Shown in pieces: positions 16,745 through 23,881 of a stretch of DNA of 64,000 nt. A model generated the notes under the pieces. The model had not been told where the DNA came from and searched no databases. It saw only the letters and a list, made by a program, of their open reading frames with translations. The position numbers and the translations under genes are program-made. The stretch covers positions 1,860,001-1,924,000 of the forward strand of contig JADJQN010000001.1 in NCBI GenBank assembly GCA_016712745.1, written 5' to 3'. This DNA comes from Sandaracinaceae bacterium (GTDB lineage: Bacteria; Myxococcota_A; Polyangia; Polyangiales; JADJQN01). The stretch's first letter is position 1; each line of letters opens with the position of its first letter.

Positions 16745-17179
16745 CTACTGCGAGAACGTGATCTTCACGGAGGCGGCCGAGCGTTCCGCCACCCCGTGGA
16801 AAACCGCTTCCACATTGTTGCCGTCAGGGTCGGTGACGAACGCGGCGTAGTAGCCGGGATGGTAAGGACGTTCACCGGGCGCGCCGTTGTCACCCCCGCC
16901 GGACGCCAGCGCCACTTGGTGAAATCGGTCGACCATCTTTCGGTCCTTCGCCTGAAAGGCAAAGTGCGAACGTCCAGTTACCTTCCCTTGCGCCGCCTGG
17001 CTCTGCTGACTTGAGATGAAGAGCTCGTCGGCCCAGAAATAGTCCTCGGCTTCTCCACCCATCGCAATCCCCAACACGTCGAAGATGGCCGTGTAGAAAC
17101 GTTTGCTGGCTGCGAGGTCTTTCACAACCAATTGCAGATGATCGATGAGTCGGCCGCGATGTAGCTCTTGGGTTTCCAT
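16745..17179 (-). CDS. Glyoxalase/VOC-family protein
   Basis: 144 residues with the vicinal oxygen chelate fold: an N-terminal DHLQLVVKDLAASKRFYTAI motif and a C-terminal FVTDPDGNNVEAVFH motif. The metal-ligand positions His (in DHLQL) and Glu (in NVEAVF) are present. The start ATG at 17177-17179 has a strong GGAGG seven bases upstream. Members include glyoxalases, dioxygenases and resistance proteins, and the specific reaction cannot be told. It stands alone between the broken PDZ gene and the repeat region. Confidence 0.85.
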   Translation of the reverse strand: METQELHRGRLIDHLQLVVKDLAASKRFYTAIFDVLGIAMGGEAEDYFWADELFISSQQSQAAQGKVTGRSHFAFQAKDRKMVDRFHQVALASGGGDNGAPGERPYHPGYYAAFVTDPDGNNVEAVFHGVAERSAASVKITFSQ

Positions 17180-17225
17180 GATCGATCCTCCGGAGCGATG
17201 AATTGGACCACATACGTTGCCACCG

Positions 17226-17249
17226 GGCGGGATTTTGCGAAATCCCGCC
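17226..17249. repeat. Perfect 10-bp inverted repeat (hairpin)
   Basis: GGCGGGATTT, a TGCG loop, then AAATCCCGCC give a perfect 10-bp stem. It lies 47 bp upstream of the VOC gene start and has no T-tract on either side. It could be an operator or an RNA structure in the VOC leader; it does not look like a terminator. Confidence 0.6.
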
Positions 17250-17367
17250 TGCGTCGAGGAGCGTCACGTTGAGTCTTGCGCCGGCGAGTTTCTTTCCACT
17301 GCCGCGTGAGAGATTGACTCGGCCCCCGGATAGAGGCCCCTTATATTTCGCGCAAATCTCGGGGAGC

Positions 17368-17504
17368 GGGACGATCGTTTAGTTAACACAGTTATGGTTA
17401 TGGCGCGCCGAGGGAGAGCGCTGTGTGCCGACCGGGGATCGATACTCGCGGCCATACGGGTTGCTCGAGGGTGGCGCTAACTTTGTTAGCTGAACGACCG
17501 CCCC
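17368..17504 (+). repeat. 137-bp element with terminal inverted repeats, copy 1
   Basis: The left end GGGACGATCGTTTAGTTAAC (17368-17387) is matched by an inverted right end at 17485-17504 with four mismatches. The interior matches copy 2 at 18591-18727 closely, and both copies are exactly 137 bp. There is no room for a transposase, so it is a MITE- or REP-like non-autonomous element. A second, diverged right end follows at 17516-17535. I saw no target-site duplication. Confidence 0.75.
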
Positions 17505-17671
17505 ATCGGTTTTGTGTTAACCAAGCGACCGCCCCGATCTGTTCTTCGCTGAGGAATTTGGGCAAGGCGCGGTTCATCGACGGGCGCAGTTCCCAAGACG
17601 CGACGTCGCTCGCTGACGAGGATTCGAACTTGAATGCGGACTCGCACTCCGACTGACGCCGACGGTGTAGC

Positions 17672-17715
17672 TTGCTCGTTGGTGGCGTTAACTATGTTAA
17701 CTGAACGATCGTCCC
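17672..17715 (+). repeat. Partial copy (right end) of the 137-bp element
   Basis: 44 bp matching the right end of copy 2 (18684-18727) with three mismatches, including the terminal GTTAACTGAACGATCGTCCC at 17696-17715. The left part of the element is absent. It lies 47 bp upstream of the small gene of the nucleotidyltransferase pair. Confidence 0.72.
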
Positions 17716-17762
17716 CGTTCCCAGATTGCGCCTCGCTGCTCGATGCGTGCTATCGTGAATGC

Positions 17763-17984
17763 GTGGACAAGCGAGCACGCAGACTCAATGGGGTCGTCCG
17801 GGTCATCGCACTCGGCGATGATCACAAAGCCTTCGACCGAGAGCTTGCCGCTAAACAATCAATGGCGGAACGACTCGGTGAAGTTTGGGCGTTGACGCTA
17901 GCAGCTCTTGCATGGAGTCCTTCAAATGGAACTCAACCCCGACTTCAGCGATCTGCTGCAAGCATTCGCCGATTGCGAGGTTGA
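17763..17984 (+). CDS. Small protein preceding a nucleotidyltransferase (possible cognate partner)
   Basis: 73 residues from a GTG at 17763. The sequence has a basic start (DKRARRLNGVVRVIA), then DREL, then AERLGEVWALTLAALAW, and ends with PRLQRSAASIRRLRG. This pattern (D-R, then ERL-W, then a C-terminal RLQR) is like the small partners often encoded just upstream of DUF6036/AbiEii-like nucleotidyltransferases. The gene overlaps the nucleotidyltransferase by 59 bp in another frame, which supports co-translation. The start is uncertain and the call rests on context. Confidence 0.5.
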   Translation: MDKRARRLNGVVRVIALGDDHKAFDRELAAKQSMAERLGEVWALTLAALAWSPSNGTQPRLQRSAASIRRLRG

Positions 17985-18384
17985 GTACCTGATCGTCCGC
18001 GGCTATGCGATGGCAGCGCACGATCTCCCACGCGCCACCAAAGACCTTGACGTCTGGATCCGCTGTTCTCTAGTAAACGCCGAACGCACTCATCGCGCGC
18101 TCGACGCTTTCGGTGATCCACTTGCGCGCATCTCCGTCGCAGACCTGGCAAGCCCGGGTCTCGTGTTTCAACTGGGCGTGGAACCCGTCCGCATCGATGT
18201 GCTGAATGAAATCAGTGGCGTCGATTTCGAAACGGCCTGGGCAGACCGGGTCGAGAGCACCTACGGTCAAGTGCCAGTCCATGTAATTTCAAAACAGCAG
18301 CTCATCGCGAACAAGCTCGCCTCCGGTCGACCGCAAGATCTCGCCGATGTGGCCGCACTACGCGCAAGCAAGGTGACCCCGTGA
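17926..18384 (+). CDS. Nucleotidyltransferase (MNT/AbiEii-like, possible toxin-antitoxin component)
   Basis: 152 residues from the ATG at 17926. The active-site region YLIVRGYAMAAHDLPRATKDLDVWI matches the nucleotidyltransferase consensus GG-x-A-x9-RxTxDxD, with Arg replacing the first Gly. The C-terminal segment ISKQQLIANKLASGRPQDLADV is typical of the DUF6036/AbiEii-related group. Such proteins form two-gene modules with a small upstream protein, and some act as toxins that nucleotidylate tRNA or a partner protein. The gene is bracketed by 137-bp repeats, suggesting mobility or insertion. The Gly-to-Arg change may affect activity. Confidence 0.78.
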   Translation: MELNPDFSDLLQAFADCEVEYLIVRGYAMAAHDLPRATKDLDVWIRCSLVNAERTHRALDAFGDPLARISVADLASPGLVFQLGVEPVRIDVLNEISGVDFETAWADRVESTYGQVPVHVISKQQLIANKLASGRPQDLADVAALRASKVTP

Positions 18385-18590
18385 TGCATTAATCGCAAAT
18401 CGTCGCGCTTTGGACAACCGCCGCACATCAGCTCAGTCCAAGGCCTCGGCCTTACGAAAGGAGCGCGCAACGCGAACAACTTTCTCCATCGCCACGCCGC
18501 GAAACTAGCACGTGTGCGGGCAGCAGCGAAGCGGTGGTAACGCTCGAGCAAAGCGACCGACTTCGGTGAAAAAGAACGCATCGGGGGAGC

Positions 18591-18727
18591 GGGACGATCG
18601 TTTAGTTAACACAGTTATGGTTAGGGCGCGCCGAGGGAGAGCGCTGTGTGCCGACCGGGGATCGATTCTCGCGGCCGCACAAATTGCTCGAGGGTGGCGT
18701 TAACTTTGTTAACTGAACGATCGTCCC
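18591..18727 (+). repeat. 137-bp element with terminal inverted repeats, copy 2
   Basis: The left end GGGACGATCGTTTAGTTAAC (18591-18610) pairs with the inverted right end GTTAACTGAACGATCGTCCC (18708-18727) with one mismatch in 20. The match extends inward to about 28 bp with two mismatches. Copy 1, in the same orientation 1.2 kb away, has the same length and a nearly identical interior. The two copies flank the nucleotidyltransferase pair. Confidence 0.8.
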
Positions 18728-18757
18728 CGTTCTTCTCCGTTCTTCTGTCGGGCTGCG

Positions 18758-18788
18758 CCAAAAGAAAAGGAGCCGCTTTCGCGACTCC
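18758..18788 (-). terminator. Probable intrinsic terminator of ahcY
   Basis: On the minus strand the sequence GGAGTCGC, GAAA, GCGGCTCC forms an 8-bp stem (one T-G wobble) with a GNRA tetraloop, followed by TTTTCTTTT. It lies about 145 bp downstream of the ahcY stop. It is the only hairpin of the group with a T-tract. Confidence 0.65.
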
Positions 18789-18849
18789 CTCTTTTGTCCG
18801 AAACGATCACCGCGCGACGAGCCGGAGGTGAATCGCCGCCCCGCTGCGA

Positions 18850-18933
18850 GAGGAACCGCGCCCTAGCGGTTCCTCCAGGAGTGGGGGACCCGACGCGGGT
18901 TTCCCGCGGCGGGGGCGAGGACAGGTCCTCGCC
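18850..18933. other. Two strong hairpins just downstream of ahcY
   Basis: 18850-18875 holds GAGGAACCGC and its perfect inverted copy GCGGTTCCTC around a 6-base loop. 18914-18933 holds GGCGAGGA, CAGG, TCCTCGCC, touching the ahcY stop codon. Neither has a T-run. They could protect the 3' end of the message or pause transcription ahead of the terminator. Confidence 0.5.
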
Positions 18934-20312
18934 TAATAACGATACATGTCCTGCTTGAAGGGGCCGTTGACCGGCACATTCAAATAGTCGGACTGTGCCT
19001 TCGTCAGCGTGGTGAGCTTGACGCCCAACTTGCCGAGGTGAAGACGCGCGACCTTTTCGTCGAGCTCCTTCGGAAGAACGTAGACCTTGCCTGTCTCGTA
19101 CTTCTTGGTCTCAGTGAAGAGAGCAATCTGTGCCAAGACCGGGTTCGTGAAGCTTGCGCTCATCACGAAGCTCGGGTGACCGGTTGCGCAGCCGAGGTTC
19201 ACAAGGCGGCCGCGTGCAAGCACGGTGAGCTTCTTGCCATCCGGGAAGATGAAGTGATCCACCTGGGGCTTGATGTTCTCTTCCTTGATGTCCTTCTGGC
19301 TCTCGAGCCATGCCATCTGGATCTCGCTGTCGAAGTGACCGATGTTGCAGAGGATGGCTTCGTTCTTCATCTTCTTCATGTGCTCGCCGGTGACGACGTC
19401 GCAGCAGCCGGTGGCCGTTACGAAGATGTCGCCGATCGATGCAGCTTCATCCATCGTGACGACTTCGAAACCTTCCATCGCGGCCTGAAGAGCGCAGATC
19501 GGATCGATCTCGGTGACCATTACGCGCGCGCCGTAGGGGCGAAGCGAAGTTGCGCAGCCCTTGCCCACGTCGCCGTAGCCGCAAACAACAACGACTTTGC
19601 CAGCGAGCATGACGTCGGTCGCGCGCTTGATGCCGTCGACAAGTGATTCGCGGCAGCCGTAGAGGTTGTCGAACTTCGACTTGGTGACCGAATCGTTGAC
19701 GTTGATGGCGGGGCACTTGAGCTCGCCCTTCTTCGCCATCTCGTAAAGACGATGCACGCCCGTGGTCGTCTCTTCCGACAAACCGCGGATGCCGTCCGGA
19801 CCCGTGAACATCTCGGGGTACTTCTTGTGGATCAAGATGGTGAGGTCGCCGCCGTCGTCGAGGATCATGTTCGGAGCCTTGCCGCCCTCGAAACACTTCA
19901 ACTGCTGCTCGATGCACCATTCGTATTCAGCTTCGGTCTCGCCCTTCCAAGCGAAGACGGGGATGTCGGCAGCGGCGATAGCTGCTGCTGCGTGATCTTG
20001 AGTCGAGAAGATGTTGCAGCTGGTCCAGGTCACTTCGGCGCCGAGGTCGCGAAGAGTCTCGATGAGAACCGCAGTCTGAATGGTCATGTGCAAGCAACCA
20101 GCAATGCGCGCGCCCTTGAGCGGCTGCGTTGCTTTGTACTCGGCGCGAATGGCCATGAGGCCGGGCATCTCGGTCTCGGCGATTTGGATTTCCTTGCGGC
20201 CCCAGCTCGCGAGAGTGATGTCAGCGACCTTGTACTTGGCCGTGGTGTTCTGCGTCTTGGTGGTCGTCTTCGTAGTGGTCGTGTTCATCGTGTTCGTATC
20301 CGTGGTCTGCAT
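18933..20312 (-). CDS. ahcY: S-adenosylhomocysteine hydrolase
   Basis: 459 residues. The enzyme splits S-adenosylhomocysteine into adenosine and homocysteine, clearing the product inhibitor of SAM-dependent methylation. Visible signatures are the substrate-binding VTWTSCNIFSTQDHAAAAI, the NAD-binding VVVCGYGDVGKGCA, and the C-terminal TKAQSDYLNVPVNGPFK...YRY. The ATG at 20310-20312 follows GGAG by five bases. The first ~28 residues are an odd Thr-rich tail (TTTTKTTTKTQNTTAK) absent from the usual enzyme, which normally begins near the YKVADITLA segment. It lies 43 bp downstream of an ArsR-methyltransferase regulator on the same strand, a known SAM-cycle pairing. Confidence 0.97.
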   Translation of the reverse strand: MQTTDTNTMNTTTTKTTTKTQNTTAKYKVADITLASWGRKEIQIAETEMPGLMAIRAEYKATQPLKGARIAGCLHMTIQTAVLIETLRDLGAEVTWTSCNIFSTQDHAAAAIAAADIPVFAWKGETEAEYEWCIEQQLKCFEGGKAPNMILDDGGDLTILIHKKYPEMFTGPDGIRGLSEETTTGVHRLYEMAKKGELKCPAINVNDSVTKSKFDNLYGCRESLVDGIKRATDVMLAGKVVVVCGYGDVGKGCATSLRPYGARVMVTEIDPICALQAAMEGFEVVTMDEAASIGDIFVTATGCCDVVTGEHMKKMKNEAILCNIGHFDSEIQMAWLESQKDIKEENIKPQVDHFIFPDGKKLTVLARGRLVNLGCATGHPSFVMSASFTNPVLAQIALFTETKKYETGKVYVLPKELDEKVARLHLGKLGVKLTTLTKAQSDYLNVPVNGPFKQDMYRY

Positions 20313-20355
20313 TTCGTTCTCCGTTAAACAGTGAGTCTTTAAAACGTTGCGCGAA

Positions 20356-21336
20356 CTAACTGAGCTTCGCGGCAACCAAAACTTGCCAACTTAGGTGTCG
20401 ATCGGGACCGGCACCGTTCATAGTCGATGGAATGGGATGTACTTCCGCGCGCGAAAGTCCTGCGCGCTTGGCCCATTGAATAAGGTCTTCAGCAGGGAAT
20501 CCGAGCCAAACATCGGCCTGATCCCCACGCATCGCTTCATCCTCGTGCGGAGCGTAGTCGATCACGACTACCGACCCGCCTTCGCGTAGAAGATCGGCAA
20601 GCGCCTTCATCGCATGTGCCGGGCGCGCGGCGTGATGCAAAACGCGCGACGCAAAAACCACATTCGCGCCGCCATGCTTTTTCACCAGCGCGCGTACGTC
20701 GGCGTCGTCGATGTCGCCGCGAATGAGATCAACGTTCGCGTAGTTGCGTTTCGAGATGCGCTCTTGAGCCCGCGCGAGCTGCGCTTCTTCACGCTCCACA
20801 CCAACGACGTGCTTGAAGACGGGCGCAAGCACATCGAGCAGCTTGCCCTCGCCGGTGCCGGCGTCTACTGCAAGCGCGCGCTGGGGAATGAGCGGAGCAA
20901 GAGCTGCGAGGTACGCCGGAAGCTCAGGAGGCAACTGCATCACGGCTCCGCCGTCGCGCGGCTTGCCGAAGAACTCACGTGTCTGCGCGTCGCGGGCGCG
21001 CACAATCGAAGCAACACGCGCAAGACTGCCGTCTTCGCTTGCAATGGCACGGCCCGACGCGAGGGCATCGGCGATCACGGGATCTTTGTCGGCGCCGTCC
21101 GCGAGCGCGACGAACACGCGCGTGCCCTGCTTGCGCTCCTTCAAGAGGCCCACGCGACGCAGGGACGAGATGTGGCGCGAGACGTTGGGCTGCGACTCTT
21201 CGAGGAGGTCCGCGAGCTCCCCGATTGCAAGCTCTTCGCTTGCCGTGAGAGCCAAAAGACGAAGGCGAATCGGCTCGCCGAGAAGCTTATAAAGCTCCCA
21301 ACGAAGTGCCCCTTGGGTCTGAACGGCTGCATCCAC
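20356..21336 (-). CDS. ArsR-family regulator fused to a SAM-dependent methyltransferase (SahR-like)
   Basis: 326 residues from a GTG at 21334-21336. Residues ~10-85 form an ArsR-type winged helix (IGELADLLEESQPNVSRHISSLRRVGLL). Residues ~145-325 form a class I methyltransferase with AVDAGTGEGKLLDVLA as motif I. Regulators of this fused type (SahR) are known to control SAM-cycle genes in Proteobacteria, sensing SAH or SAM, and this one lies directly upstream of ahcY. In-frame ATGs at 21357 and 21363 are alternative starts, but they overlap the palindrome at 21347-21364 that could be the operator. I therefore prefer the GTG. Confidence 0.85.
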   Translation of the reverse strand: MDAAVQTQGALRWELYKLLGEPIRLRLLALTASEELAIGELADLLEESQPNVSRHISSLRRVGLLKERKQGTRVFVALADGADKDPVIADALASGRAIASEDGSLARVASIVRARDAQTREFFGKPRDGGAVMQLPPELPAYLAALAPLIPQRALAVDAGTGEGKLLDVLAPVFKHVVGVEREEAQLARAQERISKRNYANVDLIRGDIDDADVRALVKKHGGANVVFASRVLHHAARPAHAMKALADLLREGGSVVVIDYAPHEDEAMRGDQADVWLGFPAEDLIQWAKRAGLSRAEVHPIPSTMNGAGPDRHLSWQVLVAAKLS

Positions 21337-21346
21337 ATGCCTGATA

Positions 21347-21364
21347 TATGCGATCATACGCATA
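21347..21364. promoter_or_regulatory. Palindrome upstream of the ArsR-methyltransferase gene (candidate operator)
   Basis: TATGCGATCATACGCATA has perfect 6-bp arms (TATGCG/CGCATA) and a 6-base spacer. It lies 10 bp upstream of the chosen GTG start and in the interval before the divergent methyltransferase gene. ArsR-family regulators bind such palindromes, so autoregulation of the regulator-ahcY unit is plausible. I have not matched it to a published SahR motif. Confidence 0.5.
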
Positions 21365-21547
21365 CATGCAATCAGAAGATTATATCGCTGAATTCGCGCC
21401 AATTCGGCGGGGTCCGCGGGCGTGAATCCACGGCACAGCTGTGTATGACGCAGCACAGTGTAGGGCGCAGTGCGAAACCGATTACGCGGCTTTACGCGCC
21501 TTTCCGACGAGGCACGGCGCTTGCTCTAGCGAGACCTCGGAGGCCAC

Positions 21548-22255
21548 ATGCTTTTCTTCGCAGACCAGTCCGTCGACGTCGTCATCAAGCTCGTACGCGA
21601 GCGCTTCTTCAAAGATGCACCGCGCGCTTACGCCGATACGCACTCGGTCGCGCTCTCGCTTTTCGAAAGTGCCCCACCCTGTCGCGTGCTCGACATCGCA
21701 GCCGGACGCGGCGACCTGACGCGCAAGCTTATTAACCGTGGTCACCAGGTTACCGCGCTCGAATCCTACACGCCGCAGTTCAACGCGCCTTTCGCGACGC
21801 TCGTTGAAGGCGACGCAAACCGTGAGTGGCCCTTCCCTGACGCCTCGTTCGACGCGCTCTTTGGCATTGAGATCATCGAGCACGTGGAGAACCCGCGATT
21901 CTTCCTGCGCGAGGCCATGCGCGTGCTGCGCCCCGGTGGCATTGCGATCATTTCGACACCCAATCTCACCACGCTCGTCTCGCGCGTATTCTTTGGTGTG
22001 ACGGGGCAATGGGATCTCTTCGTCAACAATCGCTTTCGCCTGCGCGATCCCTATGACGACGCGCTCGACGGGCACATTTCGCCCATTCCGAACTGGCTAC
22101 TGCGCCATCACGCTCGCGACGCAGGGCTTGAGCACGAGGAGACAGCGTATTCGCGCGCGTGGTTGCCCCTGCTCCCGTGGAAGCTCAATCCGCTTCCAGC
22201 GAGCGCGAGCTTTGGACGAATACTCGTCGCCCGCTTCAGGAAGCCGGTCGCGTAA
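21548..22255 (+). CDS. Class I SAM-dependent methyltransferase (type 11)
   Basis: 235 residues. Motif I is VLDIAAGRGDLTRKL (about residues 45-59) and the post-motif region FPDASFDALFGIEIIEHVENP is typical of Methyltransf_11. The RVLRPGG.AIISTPN motif follows. Such enzymes act on small molecules, lipids or ubiquinone precursors; the substrate is not evident. It is divergent from the ArsR-methyltransferase gene and its last 20 bp overlap the end of the convergent M50 peptidase gene. Confidence 0.85.
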   Translation: MLFFADQSVDVVIKLVRERFFKDAPRAYADTHSVALSLFESAPPCRVLDIAAGRGDLTRKLINRGHQVTALESYTPQFNAPFATLVEGDANREWPFPDASFDALFGIEIIEHVENPRFFLREAMRVLRPGGIAIISTPNLTTLVSRVFFGVTGQWDLFVNNRFRLRDPYDDALDGHISPIPNWLLRHHARDAGLEHEETAYSRAWLPLLPWKLNPLPASASFGRILVARFRKPVA

Positions 22256-23654
22256 ACGGAACGGTCGCGCGAAAATCGAACCAACCGTCGCTGCGACGAA
22301 CGGATTCCAAATCTTCGTCCTGGTCGAGCGAGTGTCGATCCGCAAACCCCGCGTCGCGCGCCTTGCCTAGCCAAACGAGGGCTTTCTGAGGGTCGCCGGC
22401 CTTCGCAAACGAACGCGCGGTGTCGTACGCCAACCCCGGATCGGCGAAGCGCGCGAAGATGGTCTCCCCGAGCTTTCCCGCGATTTCGTACTGGCCAGCT
22501 GCGCGGGCTTCCTGCACGAGCGGCACGAGCTGAGCTGCGGCGAATACTTGCAAGTTGGCTGTGCTGACGAAGGCCAGCACCTCATTCCAGTTGTTTGCAT
22601 CCACGTGCGCGCGAATGATTGTCACTCCGAGGCCCGCATTGGGCTTGGCCTGCATCGCCTCCTCGAGCCGCGCGATCCCTGCTTCGAATTGCCCCGAGTG
22701 CACCATGACGATGCCTTCGAGGATCGGGTCAATCTCTTGCGTCTCGGAAATTCCCGAGAGCACATGCGCCGCGTCCGCGTAGTTCTTCTCGAATGTGAAG
22801 CTCCACGCGACAATCTCCGTCGCCGCGAGGCGCACGACGTCGGTCTTCGCCTCGGCTTGTGCACGGAGCGCGAGCTCACGCGCTTGTGGAAGTGCTCGCT
22901 GCGCCAAGAGCGTGCGCGCTTGCTCGAGCATGGGCAGCGCAACGCGATCACGCATGCGCACGAGCTCGCTGCGAAACGCGGTCCACGATTGCAGCGCAAG
23001 CATCACGGTGACCATGGCCGTCCAATAGGACTGAATGCGCAACGAAAGAATTGCGAGCGTAGCCGCCAGCAGCATGGAGACAACGAGAGCCACACCTCGT
23101 CCGCGGCCCGGCGCGATGAGATCGGCAAACGAAGCAAAGACCTGTCCGCCATCGAGCGGAAAAATGGGAAGCAGGTTGAGCACGCCCCATCCGCCGTTCA
23201 CGAAAAGGATGTAGCCAATGACAAGCTCACGCAGGGGCGCTCGTGCATCGCTCGCCCCGAGGGCTGCATCAAGTAAATGCATGGGATGCATGCCGCCCAC
23301 CATTGCGCCCAGTGCCACGATGCACGCGATGGCTATTCCTGTGAACGGGCCGGCCAGCGAAATTAGAATGCGTGCGCCAGACCCAACCGGTTTTGCCGCA
23401 TCCTGCTGCCACGCGGTTACGCCACCAAAGCCGTGCAAGGTAATCGTGGGCTTGTGGCCGAAGGCTAAAATTGCCAACGCGTGACCAAACTCGTGTGCGA
23501 GCACGCCGGTAAAGACGACGAGCACCCACGCGAGGAGCGCGTCAGGGCGCGATAGCACCGACGTGTTGAGAATCAGCACGATGACGAGAAACATCGGCTG
23601 CACGTGAATCGGCACGCCGAAAATGGTAAAGCCGCGTCGCTGCTTCTCGTTCAT
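22236..23654 (-). CDS. Site-2 protease-family (M50) membrane metalloprotease with TPR-like C terminus
   Basis: 472 residues. The N-terminal half has several membrane helices and the zinc motif HEFGHALAI (about residues 54-62). A second ligand region is NLLPIFPLDGGQVF (about 160-173), so the catalytic HExxH and LDG are intact. The C-terminal ~230 residues are soluble, Ala-rich helical repeats resembling TPRs, ending in VRRSDGWFDFRA. S2P enzymes cut substrates inside the membrane, often anti-sigma factors or transcription factors. No obvious partner is next to it. Confidence 0.88.
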   Translation of the reverse strand: MNEKQRRGFTIFGVPIHVQPMFLVIVLILNTSVLSRPDALLAWVLVVFTGVLAHEFGHALAILAFGHKPTITLHGFGGVTAWQQDAAKPVGSGARILISLAGPFTGIAIACIVALGAMVGGMHPMHLLDAALGASDARAPLRELVIGYILFVNGGWGVLNLLPIFPLDGGQVFASFADLIAPGRGRGVALVVSMLLAATLAILSLRIQSYWTAMVTVMLALQSWTAFRSELVRMRDRVALPMLEQARTLLAQRALPQARELALRAQAEAKTDVVRLAATEIVAWSFTFEKNYADAAHVLSGISETQEIDPILEGIVMVHSGQFEAGIARLEEAMQAKPNAGLGVTIIRAHVDANNWNEVLAFVSTANLQVFAAAQLVPLVQEARAAGQYEIAGKLGETIFARFADPGLAYDTARSFAKAGDPQKALVWLGKARDAGFADRHSLDQDEDLESVRRSDGWFDFRATVPFTRPAS

Positions 23655-23698
23655 CTAGCGCGCAGCATAGCAGGCCCGTCGGCCTCGCGAGATCGCAG

Positions 23699-23881
23699 CT
23701 ACGACGCAGAGAAGACTGGGCAGTTGATCGGGTCGCCCTTGCCACCCGGAGAGGTGCATGAGATTGCAAGCGCTTCGAGAGGCTCGCGATACAGGATGCG
23801 CGGGCGCTCGTAGGGTTTGCGAGGATTCTCGGTGGCTGCCGCCGCTAGCGTCGACGTCGGATCTGGATGCGTCTTGCTCAT
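23699..23881 (-). CDS. Candidate RiPP precursor peptide (60 residues)
   Basis: A 60-residue peptide whose ATG (23879-23881) overlaps the radical SAM gene stop as ATGA (23878-23881). The N-terminal part is polar and leader-like (HPDPTSTLAAAATENPRK). The middle, YERPRILYREPLEALA, has the aromatic/Pro...E.LE.LA pattern I associate with PqqD-recognised leaders (inference). The C terminus (about residues 41-60) holds two cysteines in SCTSPGGKG and NCPVFSAS, a plausible core. It is the last gene of the five-gene operon. Its position, size and coupling fit a substrate of the upstream radical SAM enzyme; modification is inferred. No tandem copies are present. Confidence 0.72.
   Translation of the reverse strand: MSKTHPDPTSTLAAAATENPRKPYERPRILYREPLEALAISCTSPGGKGDPINCPVFSAS

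Larger units (their letters stand above)
17180..17762. other. Gene-poor stretch holding a hairpin and repeat copies
   Basis: No convincing coding frame is visible here. The stretch holds a perfect hairpin (17226-17249), one full 137-bp inverted-repeat element (17368-17504), a short duplicate of its right end (17516-17535) and a 44-bp partial copy (17672-17715). The short open frames here are mostly read through the repeats, so I do not call them genes. Confidence 0.6.
18385..18932. other. Gene-poor stretch: repeat copy 2 and hairpins downstream of ahcY
   Basis: No convincing gene is visible. 18385-18590 shows nothing I can name. The rest holds the second 137-bp element, a probable ahcY terminator (18758-18788) and two further GC-rich hairpins (18850-18875 and 18914-18933). 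A minus-strand open frame at 18267-18581 lies partly opposite the nucleotidyltransferase and has no recognisable content. Confidence 0.6.

Noticed and set aside
17617..17630. GGATTCGAAC resembles the T-loop of a tRNA read in reverse, suggesting a tRNA remnant or attachment site
   Set aside because: The flanking bases do not form a T-stem and no acceptor or anticodon arm is visible.
20614..21735. A 373-codon plus-strand frame opposite the ArsR-methyltransferase gene
   Set aside because: Its composition is Arg/Ala-rich with no domain, and the minus strand encodes a complete two-domain regulator.
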